This document shows positions 43,809 through 55,807 of a stretch of DNA of 64,000 nucleotides, in pieces. Both the position numbers and the translations under genes were made by a program. The stretch is from positions 3,660,501 through 3,724,500 of the forward strand of contig NC_080042.1 of the NCBI RefSeq assembly GCF_012489685.1. Reading direction: 5' to 3'. The notes under the pieces are model-generated. The model worked only from the letters and a program-made list of their open reading frames with translations, had not been told where the DNA came from and did not search any database. The DNA comes from Lotus japonicus. Lineage: Eukaryota; Streptophyta; Magnoliopsida; Fabales; Fabaceae. How positions within the stretch are numbered: position 1 is the first letter of the stretch; every line of letters starts with the position of its first letter.

Positions 43809-44110
43809 GGCTTTTACGTAATACCGTGCTAGGTTTTCACTAACACACTTGTATTCTTTAGTAAGTTATTTTATTACCAATTCAGAGTCGCCTTTTATAA
43901 CGATGTTCTTGGCCCCTAAAGCCAATAGGATCTCAAGGCCAGAGATCAAAGCCTCATACTCAGTTTCACTATTAGCAAAATTTTCTCGAATCCTAAACAT
44001 GAACTTAGCGGGGATTCATTGCGGGGATATGATGAGCATTCCAATCCCTGATCCCTCTCTATGACTTGAGCCGTCGAAAAACAGCTTCCAAGGCTGAATT
44101 CCTGCGTAAT
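43809..44110 (-). pseudogene. Second, archaeal-type RNase H of the Tat element
   Basis: Minus-strand pieces read WKLFFDGSSHREGSGIG, SETEYEALISGLEILLALG and KGDSELVIK, followed in the integrase frame by GIGHVPRINNQEANKLAQIA. These carry the D, E, D and terminal motifs of the extra RNase H acquired by Tat-lineage elements. Stops at several positions inactivate it. Confidence 0.78.
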
Positions 44111-44823
44111 TTATAATTCTTTAGGCAACGTGTGGTCTGCTAGGAAGTCTGCTACTGCTTGTCCCTTAATTGCTTTCAAAGGGACATACGTGAGTGAATA
44201 TTCGGTTAGGGCTAAGACCCACTTACCAATTCGACTATGCAAGATAGGTTTGGACAACATGTGATTTATTATGTCATAATGAGAGAAAACCATTACATCA
44301 ATTGACTTTATATAATACTTCAGCTTTGTACAAGAGAAATACAGACATAAACACAGTTTCTCAATCATAGTGTATCGAGTTTCTGCATCATTCAAAATAC
44401 GACTTAAATAAAAGATGGCTCTTTGGATGCCATTTTCGTCTTCTTGAGCTAACATGCTTCCAATAGTTCCATCTGTTGCTGAAATATACAACCTCATTGG
44501 TTTTCCTGTTATGGGTGGAATCATCACTGGAGGGCTTTAGAAGTATTCTTTGAGCTCGTCGAAAGCCTTCTGGTGCTCTGCTTCCCACCAGAACGCTTCC
44601 TCTTTCTTAAGTCGAAGAAGCGGGGAAAAAGACTTGGTCTTCTCACATAGGTGGGCAATGAATCTTCTGAGAAAGTTAATCTTACCCAGCAAAGACTACA
44701 ATTGCTTCTTTCTGGTTGGTGAACTTGTGCCGAGAATGGCTTTGGCCTTGTTCTTGTTGATCTCGATGCCCTTTTTGTGCACCACAAAGCCCAAAAAATC
44801 ACCTGCAAGTACACCAAAAGCAC
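44111..44823 (-). pseudogene. RT connection and first RNase H of the Tat element
   Basis: 44524-44823 encodes in shifting frames the RT thumb/connection (GDFLGFVVHKKGIEINK, FSPLLRLKKEEAFWW). 44111-44527 encodes the Ty3-type RNase H with LYISATDGTIGSML, FYLSRILNDAETRYTMIEKLCL and the tail KAIKGQAVADFLADH. The frame changes near 44820 and 44525. Confidence 0.82.
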
Positions 44824-45684
44824 ATTTCAGGGGGGGTTCATTTTCAAACCATGTTTCCCCATCCTTTCAAATGATTTTCTTAGATGCAGCAGGTGGTCAT
44901 CTCTTGATGGAGACTTTACCACTATGTCATCGATATAAACCTGCATAAAAGTTTCAATAAAGTCATGAAAAATTGTATTCATTACCCTTTGGTAGGTCGC
45001 GCCAGCGTTTTTCAACCCAAATGGCATGACCACCCACTCATATGTCCCCAAGGCACCAGGACATCGAAAAGCCATCTTTGACACGTCTTCTTTGGCAATA
45101 AAAATCTGGTTATAGCCAGAATAACCATCCAACAAACTCAGATACTCATGACCAGCCGCTGAATCGACCATCATCTCTGCAATAGGCATGTGATACTCAT
45201 CTTTGGGTGTAGCGGCGTTCAGATCTCGAAAATCAATACAAACCCTCATCTTGCCATTTTTCTTGATCACTGGGACTACGTTGGCTAACCAGTTGACATA
45301 TCTAGCTGCCCTGATGAACTTACACCTCATGAGCCTCTCGATTTCTTCTTTAATCTTTACGAGGACATCTGGGTGGAACCTCCTGGGCAACTGCTTCACT
45401 AGCTTCTTATATTCTTTGATTGGTAGTTGTAGTTCCACCAATTCTCGACTGAGTCTAGGCATTTCATCATAGTCCAAAGCAAAACAATCTTTGAACTCCT
45501 TTAGCAAATCAACCATTCTGCCCTTGAGCTCTGGATCAATGAGAGCACTTATGTAGGTTGGCCTTTTCTTCGACCCATCACCCAAGTCTATCTCCTCCAA
45601 AGGATCCTGAGCCTCCATTTTTCTGGAGATATCTACCAGAGGTTTCTCAAATCCTAGAGGGCCATCATCGTAAATGCGATCCAA
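44824..45684 (-). pseudogene. Tat element reverse transcriptase
   Basis: The minus-strand frame is open for 285 codons. It has the RT blocks WLANVVPVIKKNGKMRVCID, SLLDGYSGYNQI, MPFGLKNAGATYQRVMN and the catalytic YIDD (about 44937-44948). The core is intact, but the frame ends at NPP where the next shift occurs, so full-length pol cannot be made. Confidence 0.88.
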
Positions 45685-46131
45685 CCTTAGGTTCCATAGA
45701 TCTTCAATGCCTTCACCACTTGGCCTATTTTATGAGCATAAGCCATCTTCTACATCTTGAATCAACATATCGACAGGAAAAATCGAAGCCTCGATTTCTC
45801 CTTTGATGGCTGCGTTCTCAACCATCCTGTCGGCCTCCAGAGCCGTTTTCACCTTGTTTTCGGCTGCGTAAGCCGAAATTCGAGCTAGGATCGAATTAAT
45901 CATCATTATGGGGTTTTGCCGTATCCTTAGTGGCATCTTCCTCTTCTTCACTCTGCCATCCATTCATGGCGTCTGCTTTGCATGATTCATTGAGGTGTAA
46001 ACCTCGAATAGGGTCCAAGGTTACAGAGTACTCTAAGTAAGGATTAAAGTACTGGTTGGCCACTGTATCCAGAGGAGCAATTGTAGCTAAATTCTTCTTG
46101 AAGTTCTTCTTGTCGACGTAGCCTGCCTCTG
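45685..46131 (-). pseudogene. Linker between protease and RT of the Tat element
   Basis: Open minus-strand frames (45896-46240 and 45730-45963) link protease and RT in shifted phases, with an acidic stretch (WQSEEEEDA). There are no catalytic motifs. One or more frameshifts lie between about 46200 and 45690. Confidence 0.6.
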
Positions 46132-46908
46132 CTAGGTAATAGCTCTGATCTGCTTGTACATTCTCGACCACCCCTCTGCTTTCAAAATGGAGATCCTTTG
46201 GTGTAAGGTAGAAGGCACTTCCCCTACTCCATGGATCCATTCTCTGCCTAGCAACAAGTTGTAGTTGGCCTTTGAAGGCACAACAATAAAAAGGGTAGAC
46301 CTGCTTACCGTACCTACAGTTATGTTCAACATGATTGCACCCATGGACGTGCTTGTTTTACCTTCATAGTCTGACAGGACCATATCATGAGGGATTAGCT
46401 CTGCCTTTGTTTTGCCCAACTTTTTCAACATAAACCTAGGCATTAGGTTGATGGCGGCTCCATCATCGACTAGAACCTTGTTGACTCCTTTGTCTTCTAC
46501 TTTGGCCCATACAATCAGAGGTTTCAAATGGCTCTTCATGTGATCTGAGGGCCTTTGGAAAATAGCTCTGTCATCCTCGACTGCCCTTTTCTGCATCACA
46601 TAGTAACATAGGGGATTGTCATCAGCTTCTTCTTCGACGTAATAGTCCTCGTCGCCTTTAGTTACCTCTGATATCTTGTCGAAATCAGCAGGCAGAATTG
46701 ATACTACACATAATATGTTGAGGTCTTCTCCATCACTATCGTCGAAATCTTCGAGCATATCTACATCTTCATCCTCAGCTGCGATCTTGACCTTATCCTT
46801 GATTGTACTTGGTGGCATGGGCATTCCCTGTTTGATGGCATGGTCGAGCTGGTTTATGATTGACGCCACACTGGGTTTACCATCATTTTCTCTGGCTTGA
46901 TATCCCAT
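46132..46908 (-). pseudogene. Tat element aspartic protease
   Basis: The catalytic motif appears as VDDGAAINLM, with DDGA in place of the common DSGA/DTGA, a form typical of this lineage. It is followed by the flap region and LLLGREWIH. It is in the same frame as gag, separated only by in-frame stops. Confidence 0.82.
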
Positions 46909-46965
46909 AGTGAGCGAAACTTGCCACCCCTTTTCTCTCTCAGCTTTCCTTTTTCTTAGAAAGCG

Positions 46966-49584
46966 TCAAAATTGGGTCCTTGTCATCTGCTCTGGCCCAT
47001 AATAATTTTTTGGGCCATACGAGTATGTTCTCGACACTCGGGAATTGTTGACATAAGAAGACCCTTGCCCCAAGTCGATCTTCTGCCACTTTTGGTGTGG
47101 CTTTGGTTTTGAGGGAGTTGGCCTAAACCATTGGTTTTTGGGAAAGTCAGCATTGGGGACATAGGATTTATCTTTAGCCTCCCAACTTTGGCCCTTCTCG
47201 CCATCATTTTCTTGAGACTTCTCGACCCATTCTTCGTGAGGGTATTTGAGCCTCCTAGCCACAGGTACTTTCTTCTGATAATGTCTTTTCATCTCAGAGT
47301 CATGATAAGCCTTAGCTGCTGACTTATCGAATACAGCGTTACACCTGGGACACAACATAACCTCTTTCTCCCCATCTATGCTTCGAGATAGGAATTCGAC
47401 GAGAGTTTCTCCAGCTTGAGGGTAGACTTCGTCTAGGCTCGCATTTTCTTCAATTGGTTCCTCGACTGCCATGTTTTTGGCTTCCGGTTCTCCAAGAGTT
47501 AAGCCCAAATCGAGCTTTTCAGCAATGTCCACCATGCAGATGTGGAGTGGTTCCACATAATTGGTTTCAGCTTTCTGTGGGGGATTAGAGTCACTCTTCA
47601 TCTGGCTTTTAGCTTTTTCGCCATACTTGTGTCTTCCTGAATCCAGTGCAACCTGAACAAGGTCCCTGAAACGAACACACTGTGAGGTCCAATGACCAAA
47701 AAAGTTGTGATATTTACAATACTTCTTCCCTTTTCTCTATTCAGGAGAAGGGATTTTTTGGTCTTTAGGGACCATAATTAAACCATCAGATACAAGTATA
47801 TCATAAATTGTATCACATTTGGTTACATCAAAAGTATAAGTTTTAACAGCAGGAGCGTTATCCTCGGGAGACTCCTCTCCAGCCTTATTTTCATAAGGCT
47901 TTAATGCCTTGCACACATAAGGATCTCCTGGATGAAGTTCAGCCAGATTGATATCATTTATATCGACATCAGGAGAAATTTCATGATAAGCACATGGGTT
48001 TTGGCACACTAATTCAGTATCTATGTAAGCTATTTTCCCCTTCTTGGGCCATTTATGGGTAGCCTTGGCCTTTTCGTCAGTCTTCTCCGCTTTCAATAGC
48101 TCGACATGTCTCACCCTATCTGCAAGCTGCGATATATCTCGAATGTACTGCGTGTCGAGTTTCTTCCTGATCGAATATTCCAAACCACCTGCGGCCAAGA
48201 TGACCAACTCGTGTTCTGGGACATGAGTGAAACATCGAGATTTCAACATCCTGAACCTGTTTGGATAATCATCTATGGACTCAGCCGTTTTTCTCTTGAT
48301 ACTAGCCAGATCTTTCAGGCTCACCTTGCACTCTCCCTTAAAGAATTGTTCGTGGAAAATTCTTTCCAATTTGGTCCAAGTATGGCCAGATCTTGGAGCA
48401 AGGGTTGTGAACCATGTGAACGCGTTCTTAGTTAAGGAACTAGGGAAATACTTCATCTTCAGGTTTTCATTAACGGCCAAATCTCCTGCTTCGATTTGAT
48501 ACCTAGCTACATGCTCTACAGTGGACTCTCCAGAATCTCCTGAGAACTTAGTGAATTTTGGCACTTTCCATCCTCGAGGAAGCTCTGCTTCGAGAACCTC
48601 ATCAGTAAAGGCTGAAACAAAATGGGGCCTATTTGCAAAGCCCACATTAAAGCCATGTTGGTTTAGTAATTGTTCGACAACGGCAGCAACATTTTGCTGC
48701 CCCCAGCATTCTGGTGTCGAATTCTCTCCAATACTCCACCTGCGTGCTCATTCCTGTTCACCATGTACAGGTTTTAGGGTGGTTGCTGCACTCCTTTGTT
48801 TTCTTCGAACAAAGGGTTTAAGCCCCACGGTTGGGTATGGTAGAAGAGGTCTGCGCGCAGGGATTGCGACAAGCAGGATTGGTTCGATCCTTGGTAAGGG
48901 CGCAACTTCGACTTGGGCTCCTAACACTGTGGCCAAACGCCCCATTTGATGGGCCAACTGTTGGTTATTGGCATTGGTGTTTTGAATCAAAGGGTTGATA
49001 ATCTCCCCCATCTGTCGAGATAACATATTAACCATTTCATGGTTACTATCATCGACTTGCTGCCTGATGGCTTGAAATGACCCTGAGTTCATGCCCGTAG
49101 GCAAGTAAACATGTGAACTCTGTTCCGTAGTGAAGCCAAGTGGGCTCACACGACTTACTAAGTTCAATACTGCCCCATTTTCCCCAAAAGGGGGTACCCC
49201 AAAGGAAATGACATTTTCAGAAAATGTTGAGTAATTGTCTTGCAAGCCCTGCATAAAGGATGTGGGCATGCCAAAGGGCATGTCTCTCGCGGGTAGAGAC
49301 ACATTTGGCATAAACGAGGTTTGGGGCACATTGGCCACTCCTCTTGTCACCGTTGGGGGCGCCACCGCCTGTACTGATGCTGAAATGGGCATTTCTGCCA
49401 TGGAAGAAACTGCTATGCTCTGAGTTGGCATAGTAGTGCCAGAACTCATTCCAGAAGGTATTTCATCATTATTGTTACGACTGCTTCCACCAGGACTGCT
49501 TTGATTAACCACATTAGATCCCTGGGGGGAAGTTCGGCCTCGATTGCTTGTCATACTTATAGTCTTACCACTTCCCAAGTGCAT
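46966..49584 (-). pseudogene. Tat element gag
   Basis: One minus-strand frame holds all parts: a disordered N-terminus (start probably at MTSNRGRTSP, 49554), the gag core at about 48645-47737 (GWKVPKFTKFSGD, AFTWFTTLAPRS, FHEQFFKGE, RFRMLKSRC), then a knuckle-like YCKYHNFFGHWTSQC at about 47660-47720, and a CPRCNAVFDK...H C2H2-like site at about 47320-47350. In-frame stops at 48748-48750, 47737-47739 and 46966-46968 break it; the frame itself is not shifted, so decay is by point mutation. Confidence 0.85.
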
Positions 49585-49679
49585 GTAAGAAACAAATTAC
49601 ACAAGCAGGTAACGAGTAACAAGCAACATGCAATACACAAAACACACAAAGCACTTCTGTAAAACTTAGTTTTCATAAA

Positions 49680-49703
49680 AATGGTCCACTGGGTGTGCCA
49701 ATT
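49680..49703 (-). other. Likely primer-binding site region of the Tat element
   Basis: On the minus strand the internal region starts right after the 5' LTR with attggcacacccagtgg, where a tRNA primer site is expected. The tRNA partner was not identified. Confidence 0.5.
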
Positions 49704-50518
49704 TGTTTACGGTGATATTTGGTAAACAAACATTCTCCAAATTCGACTGGAAAAAGTTTAAGAGTAAGGGGTTCTTTTGGGAAAACGTCTTGCCAAAGTG
49801 GTGTATGTAACGTGATTCTCGACGAACAAATGTTCAAAGGTTGAATTCGTAACTTAAAACAAATATTCAAACATGCTGGAAACTGAATTTCATTGAACAA
49901 AAGGGGAAAATTACACAAAGCCTCGAAAAGCTGAAAATTACATTCAAGTAAAGGAAATCGACAGAAATTCACATGAACAAAGCAACAAGTTTAAAGCATT
50001 AAATGAAGGAATCATAAATGGCTGGTTCTGCAACATACTCCTTCATGATCACGTTAGGCAGGCTCGTTGAGTCTCTTTGATGTGGACATATGAGCTTTTT
50101 AGTGAGTTTTTGGAGTTGAGTTTGGAACCCTTTTTCTGAATGAGCTTTCTCTATTTATAAAATTCCATTGCCTCACATGTCCTTGGCGGTTTTTCCTTTC
50201 TGCTGGATGAATTAGTGGACTTGGTGATCCACGATATCTTACTTTCTCTAGAAGCTTCTTACATCGTGGGGGACGGGTGTACCTCAACCGCTTGCCTGCG
50301 TCATGGGTGGCCATCGTGGGTGGAGACACGCTCCTCTAACCGTTTTTGTTGCAACGTGGGTATGCGCACGTGCCAATTGCCCGCTTTTCTAGTAACTGCT
50401 TTCAACGCTATGCTCGTCGAATTTTGCCATTAACTTAACTTGTACTTTTATAGCTTCTTCTAAGCCAGTCCTCGACTAGCTTGTGTCGACAAGTCTTGAG
50501 CCAAATTTTGGGTCAACA
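49704..50518 (-). repeat. 5' LTR of the Tat element
   Basis: It has the same ends as 36014-36825 and about 96% identity by eye. A minus-strand TATA (tttataaatagag, rc near 50150-50163) would start the genomic RNA. The right TSD caagt follows. Confidence 0.92.
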
Positions 50519-50523
50519 CAAGT

Positions 50524-52904
50524 GCATATGAACATGATAAGAAAACATTTGCATGTTTTGGTTGCAGTCTTGCAGAGAAATGAAGGGGATGCGAGGAATT
50601 TCTTAAAGAGCACTTATTCATAATCCACCCAGATTAACAATACCTTTCAAACACTCAAACTCTTTTATTTATCCTTCTCATTTTATCATTATCTCACACA
50701 CACGAACGAACACACACACACACATATATATATTTTGTTAATGTCTCTTTTCTTCCTATCTTAATTTGGGCGTTAAATCGAAGTTGTTCAGAATAGCATA
50801 AAAAAGGGGGTTTGGATTGTACTCATAAAAACTTGGTTTTCCAAATGATCGATATAAAGATTTGTCATCTTAGTTGGTATCGTTTGGATGCACGACGATA
50901 GACACATACATTTTTATCCAGCTCACTCTCAGAACGATAGGGCTATGTTTAGTCCTTGGCAGTACCAAGATTTCACTACCCAAGTATCAAGGACTTCTCC
51001 ATACAAGTATTATTTAAACTCTGCCTCTTCAGGAAACTTGAGTATTCTTTGGACCCTGCCTGTCCAGAAAAAACAAGTATTCTTTGTCCCTGCCTCTTCA
51101 GGCAGTTAAGTATTCTTTAGTCACTGCCTCTTCAGGCGTTGTTGAGTATTCTTTTTCCCGTGCCTCTTCAGGCACAAGTATTCGAAGGACTCCTCCTTAC
51201 AAGTTTTATTAGGACTCCTCCTTACTATGTATTAGTAGGACTCCTCCTTTACACCAAGTATTATATAGGGCTTCTCCCAAAACAATCTTTCTCAAGATTA
51301 CTTTCTTCTTCTCTAAATCTCTTGGTCTAAGAGGGATTGTAGATCAATTAAGCCTAAAAATTATAAAGTATCGTTTGTCAGATTTGACTCTTCCACATAT
51401 ACTTTATGTTCAATTACATGATAGAGATGGAGACGATTTGACTCTAAACAGAACTACTCTACATGTAGAAGCATACAATATTGACGATCATCTCTGAGTG
51501 ATAAGCATTGATGCTTCTTTTCACGCTTAATTGATTTGAGCATGGAAGCTCAATCTTTGTGAGCATAAGCTACCTCTTCAAGTCTTCACTTCTTCCCTTT
51601 ATACTTCTGAATCTTCTGTGAGATGGATTAGAGCTGTTGGAGCTTCGTCTTCATGAAAATTCTAGTTTTTGGATCAAACTGTACAAAATGTACCTGCGCA
51701 GAGCGTGGTACTGTTTGATGGAGACCATTTTCCATAAAGATGTAATCTGTCATCTAGCAGGTAGCATGGGTCTGAACTTCTACCCTTAGTGTACAAGTAT
51801 GACAATGTGATAGTGACACCACGGTTCTTTTATCTTCATCATAACATTGCATCAGATCTTGGGATTTCATCTTAAAACTTCTGCACAAGGCTTTCTTGTC
51901 TTTTTCTTCAACGGGAAGTGTACTTGTTTTGAGTTTGTATCTTGCGTTGAGTGAGAGCTTGATTCTTGAGATGATCTTCTGCTTCTGTAGTCTTCATCTT
52001 TCTTGAGACGATCTTTCTTTCGTCGTACCTCAATTCTTCAGACAATGATTCAAGCTTTAGTCATTCTGCTTTCTTTCAGATGATTTGACTGTGAACTTTG
52101 TTCTTCTTTCTTTTCTTCTAAAGCTGCAGACTTCACTTCATGATAGACATTATCATTTTCAGAAGATATGCTTTCATTGTTCTTCTAAGCTCTGTAGACG
52201 ATGCTTCTTTGCATTAGCCGTTATACTCTTTAGATGATCTATCAGTTCATAACAGCTCCATTCTTTTCTTCCATTGGTCATTCAGAATGTACCTGATGGC
52301 GTTTGACCAAAACTTTTTCTTCTTCTGAAATGGATTTTCTTGTGTTGCCTAAGTAAGATTGATACTTGTAGGCGTATACAATAAGTTTTACTCCATTTCT
52401 TCATTTCTTGGTGAAGAGAAAGAGAGAAAAAACTTTTGATGTTGACATCTTTGTACTTGTTTCCTTGATCAATATACTTTGTAGAGTATCAGGTAACTTA
52501 TAAGCACTTACTTTCTCCTCAAGAAATTTTTTTGGGAATAATTGCCCCATCTCTCTTAACCTGCATCTGTCCTTGCATTATGTTCAACAATATTATTGTC
52601 ATCATAATATTTTACAAATGGCTGTGAGTATTTATCTGCCCATATGCACAATGATCTGAGCATGCATTACATGCTACAAGTAGACATCATAAAATGTCCT
52701 TCTAGCTAGCTAGCTGTCAAAAATGCGATCATTCATAGAGTACTGGAAGCCACCATATTATGATTTTATATCGTATTTTAACGCATTTATATATATTATT
52801 CACATTTGTCATTTTCACGCAGATAATGATGATTATATACTATAGTAATGGTAATATTAATGCAAATCATACCCTATATATTCTATCCATATAATCTAAA
52901 TAAA
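50524..52904. other. Unassigned repetitive DNA, no gene seen
   Basis: It contains a CA/TA microsatellite (about 50696-50732), the tandem motif at 50990-51190, and a long CT-rich, non-coding stretch (51500-52500) with many cttctt and cttca words. It looks like decayed LTR-retrotransposon sequence, but no matching pair of ends was found. Confidence 0.45.
50990..51245 (+). repeat. Degenerate tandem repeats (gcctcttcagg and ggactcctcctta)
   Basis: Four to five copies of a unit with aagtattcttt...c.ctgcctcttcagg (35-45 bp) are followed by three copies of aggactcctcctta. They resemble an imperfect LTR minisatellite. Confidence 0.7.
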
Positions 52905-53003
52905 GACCAAACCAACCCAATAATTCAAGAGTCAACATTGGCATCTCCAGATCCATCTTCGACCAAGGTCGCAGCTCCCACTGAAACCAATTGCAGGCAG
53001 CTA
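52905..53003 (+). pseudogene. 5' relic of a second CYP74 (allene oxide synthase-like) gene
   Basis: The sequence aaaccaaccc..aataattcaagagtcaaca..gg matches the last 30 bases of the leader of the gene at 63576. cagctcccactgaaaccaa and ggcagcta then match its codons 11-20. The start codon is TTG instead of ATG (52938-52940), the first codons differ and contain an indel, and the match ends abruptly at 53003. It is a truncated paralogous copy 10.6 kb upstream of the intact gene, in the same orientation. The rest of the copy is absent. Confidence 0.78.
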
Positions 53004-53610
53004 ATTAAACTTTAAAATATAAACACTTGTGTTGCCACTAGTCCTATTCAAATAACACCAAGAAAAAGAGATATGAATAAGATAGAGATGAATCAGCGAG
53101 TTGAAAAACGAATAAGATAGAGATGAATAAGCCAGTAGAAAAATGATGAGATAGAAAATGCAATTAATCATAAAAGAAGGGGTTGTCCGATCTGGGTTAA
53201 ATAACTCATCGTCGAATCACACTTAAGATAAATGAATTAAAATTCCTATATTTTATTTTTTAATTTATTTTTAAAAAATATGATTAATTCATTGGGTTGT
53301 ACGTGAGTTAGTAACTCAGATGAGTCATTTAAACAAAAAAAAAAAAAAGTGAGTGAAAATTATTTATAAGAAAAAGTTGGTGTAAATAAATAGTTACTCA
53401 ACTTTAAAATAACTAACTTTAATAATAGAACGTTCACATCTCATTTTTCACAACTCAATTTTCACTTAATTTTTTTTCTTTCTCCTTTTCCTTTTATATC
53501 GATACAAACTACTTTTTGATACCTCGGAAAATATCGATAACAACTACTAATAGTATATAAGTGATTAGAAATTTTATATTTTATCATTTATACATCAAAT
53601 ATCGAAGTTT
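53004..53610. other. AT-rich DNA, no gene seen
   Basis: Non-coding stretch between the CYP74 relic and the MITE. It includes a repeated gataagatagagatgaat phrase near 53075-53130. Confidence 0.5.
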
Positions 53611-53694
53611 AAAATTTTGATGCACCGACGGTGTGGTATAAAAATTTTTACACCGTCAACCAATCAGATTTTCCACAACAACTACCAGAGGCAG

Positions 53695-55807
53695 CATGAG
53701 AGAGAGGGAGAGAGAGAGAAAGAGGGAGAGAAATCGAGAGATCAAAGGTGGGCAACGCTAGTGGCTTGGAGGGAAGAAGAATGTTACTTCTTTCTTCTTT
53801 ACCCATTTTCCTGAAGATATGGATGAAAAGAGGTTGTGGCAAGAATTCCAAAGGTGGGGTAAGGTGTGGGAGGTATTCATACAAAGCAGGGAGGAAGTTT
53901 GGATTCGTGTGCTTTCTGGAGGTCAGCGACATTGAGAGACTATAGCGACCTGGAATGGAACACACAGAAGGAAGGAACAACATGGGGAACGCTACTGGAC
54001 AAGGGATGAAAAAAGAACTAACTTTTCGTACGCGGAAGCAGTGCGCTCTACCAAGGAAAACTTTCATTCTGTTCTTGCGGGCAAGGTTTGGCACAAGCCA
54101 GAGATGGGCACGTCGAATAAAAAGGAACCAGAGGCAGAACAGAAGTTAACCCTGTCCTCCATTGAAGACGATTGGCTCTCCGGTTGCATAGTCGCTCGAG
54201 TCAGGAAGTTAGAGATGGTTCACTCTAAGCAGGATGCGTTCTTGGTGGCTAGTCTTAATGCCATACGCATTCGTTACTTGGGGGGTAACTCTGTGTTGCT
54301 TTCAGGGGATGGAACTGCATATTTGGATGCGACATTAGTCAAAGCTCAGGGCTGGCTGACGGAAACCTTCTCCTCTATTGAACCCTGGAATCAATCATGG
54401 ACCGCGGGCTTCAGGATATGTTGGGTTCGTTGCTTCGTGCTACCCCTAAACTTATGGAAGGAGGAGAACTTCATTAAGATCTTGAAGAAGGCAAATCTAA
54501 TCCTTGTTGATGAAGCAACAACAAATTTCACCAAAACAGAGTATGCACGCTGGAAAGTCAGGGCAGCTTCTTTGGAGGTTCTCTCGCAGGTGACACGATT
54601 CACAATAAATGGTACCAGTATGGTGATCAAAATTATGGAAGAGACTTGGGACCCTCCCAAGAAAGGGTGCATTTGCCGCTCACGACAATCGAAATCCGTT
54701 GAGGCTTCATCGAACTGGTCCGCTGACGACTCTGTTCACAGCGATGGCAATGAGGTGGCTCCTCTTGGTTTTCCGACGAAGGAGTTGTCTGTTAGCTTGG
54801 CGGCTGGGGGCGGAGCAAACTTTCTAGAGTTGATGGAGGCCAACCCTAGCAGGAGGGTCGTTGTCGCTACTGGTGTTGGAAGGACAGGGGACAGTCAGAA
54901 GAGGTTGGAAATTCCTGGGATGATCATTGCCGATGTCAGTATGAGGGGCCCAGTTGCGGTGACTTCTCTTGGTCAACTTTCTGAAGGTTCTGGAAGCTGT
55001 GATGAACCTTTTGGTGCTCACATGCATTTGGTGGAGGAGTGTGGCCCGACCTATAATGATTGGGCCTTATCCAAAGTAACAAGGGAAAGGGTTGGAGTGG
55101 CACGTGTTTCTTTTGTGCCACCGCCCATTGAGTTTGGGCTGGATGTTGACACTCGGGGCTCCGCGTTCGTTATTGAAAATAGTTTTAGCGGGTCCGACCC
55201 GATTAATTTACTAGGGACGGTTGCTCCCTTGGAGGTGGCTCACAAATCATTACCCAATGAAACAATTGGGTTTTCATCCAGCCCTGATAGGATTCTCCCT
55301 CATCCTGTCTCTTATCAGTCACCACCTATAAGGAACCAAGAGCTCGCTCTGAATGTTGATGCGAGTGCTCTGCAGAAAACTCTGGTTCTTCCCCATATGG
55401 ACTCAAGACCGAGTCATGATGTTGTTCAGTTGCAGAAAAGGAGCGATGCGAACTTGGTGAGGAATCGCTGCAAGCAAAGTTGTAAGTCAAAGACAGATCA
55501 CAATGAAGCCTCAACGTCGACAACAAATACGGCAGCCAATTCTCGGTGCGAGGTACGCCAGATTTTACTCTCTGTAAGTGATGTTATCTCTGATGCTGGG
55601 GTTGCAAATTGTAACAGAAGGTTTTGGGTACAAAATCTTGAGAGTGAGGCTCTGAAATTATGGGATTTGGGGAAAGAATTTGGGGCGGTTTATGCAGGGA
55701 GTGAGGAAGAGCTTATTGAAAAGCTAATTGACTTGGAGAACAGAGATAAAGACTGGTCTAAGTTCATTAATAAAAACAGAGATGGGGTTGTATATGGTGC
55801 TCCATGA
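53695..55807 (+). pseudogene. LINE ORF1 (RRM-containing nucleic-acid-binding protein), frameshifted
   Basis: The first part (about 53784-53945) encodes an RRM split over two frames: FFFTHFPEDMDEKRLWQEFQ in one and GRKFGFVCFLEVSDIERL (RNP1-like) in another. The long frame 54041-55807 (588 codons) holds the middle domain with GWLTETFSSIEPW and TNFTKTEYARWKVR, then a variable low-complexity tail. Plant L1 ORF1 proteins bind the element RNA. The stop TGA overlaps the ATG of ORF2 (ATGA at 55804-55807), which suggests coupled translation. Confidence 0.78.

Larger units (their letters stand above)
36014..50518 (-). mobile_element. Tat-lineage Ty3/gypsy retrotransposon with antisense extra genes (14.5 kb)
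   Basis: Two LTRs (36014-36825 and 49704-50518) and perfect 5-bp TSDs (caagt at 36009-36013 and 50519-50523) bound the element. Gag, protease, RT, RNase H, a second archaeal-type RNase H and integrase are read in that order on the minus strand. The dual RNase H and the long space between integrase and 3' LTR mark the Tat lineage (Ogre/Retand/Tat). That space (36826-42300) holds two plus-strand genes. By eye about 30 mismatches and two small indels separate the LTRs (close to 4%), so the insertion is fairly recent. All coding regions carry stops or frameshifts. Confidence 0.92.

Noticed and set aside
53617..54094. Minus-strand ORF of 148 codons in the LINE leader
   Set aside because: It is opposite the GA-rich leader and the RRM-coding region; its content is serine/leucine/proline-rich translation of that tract.
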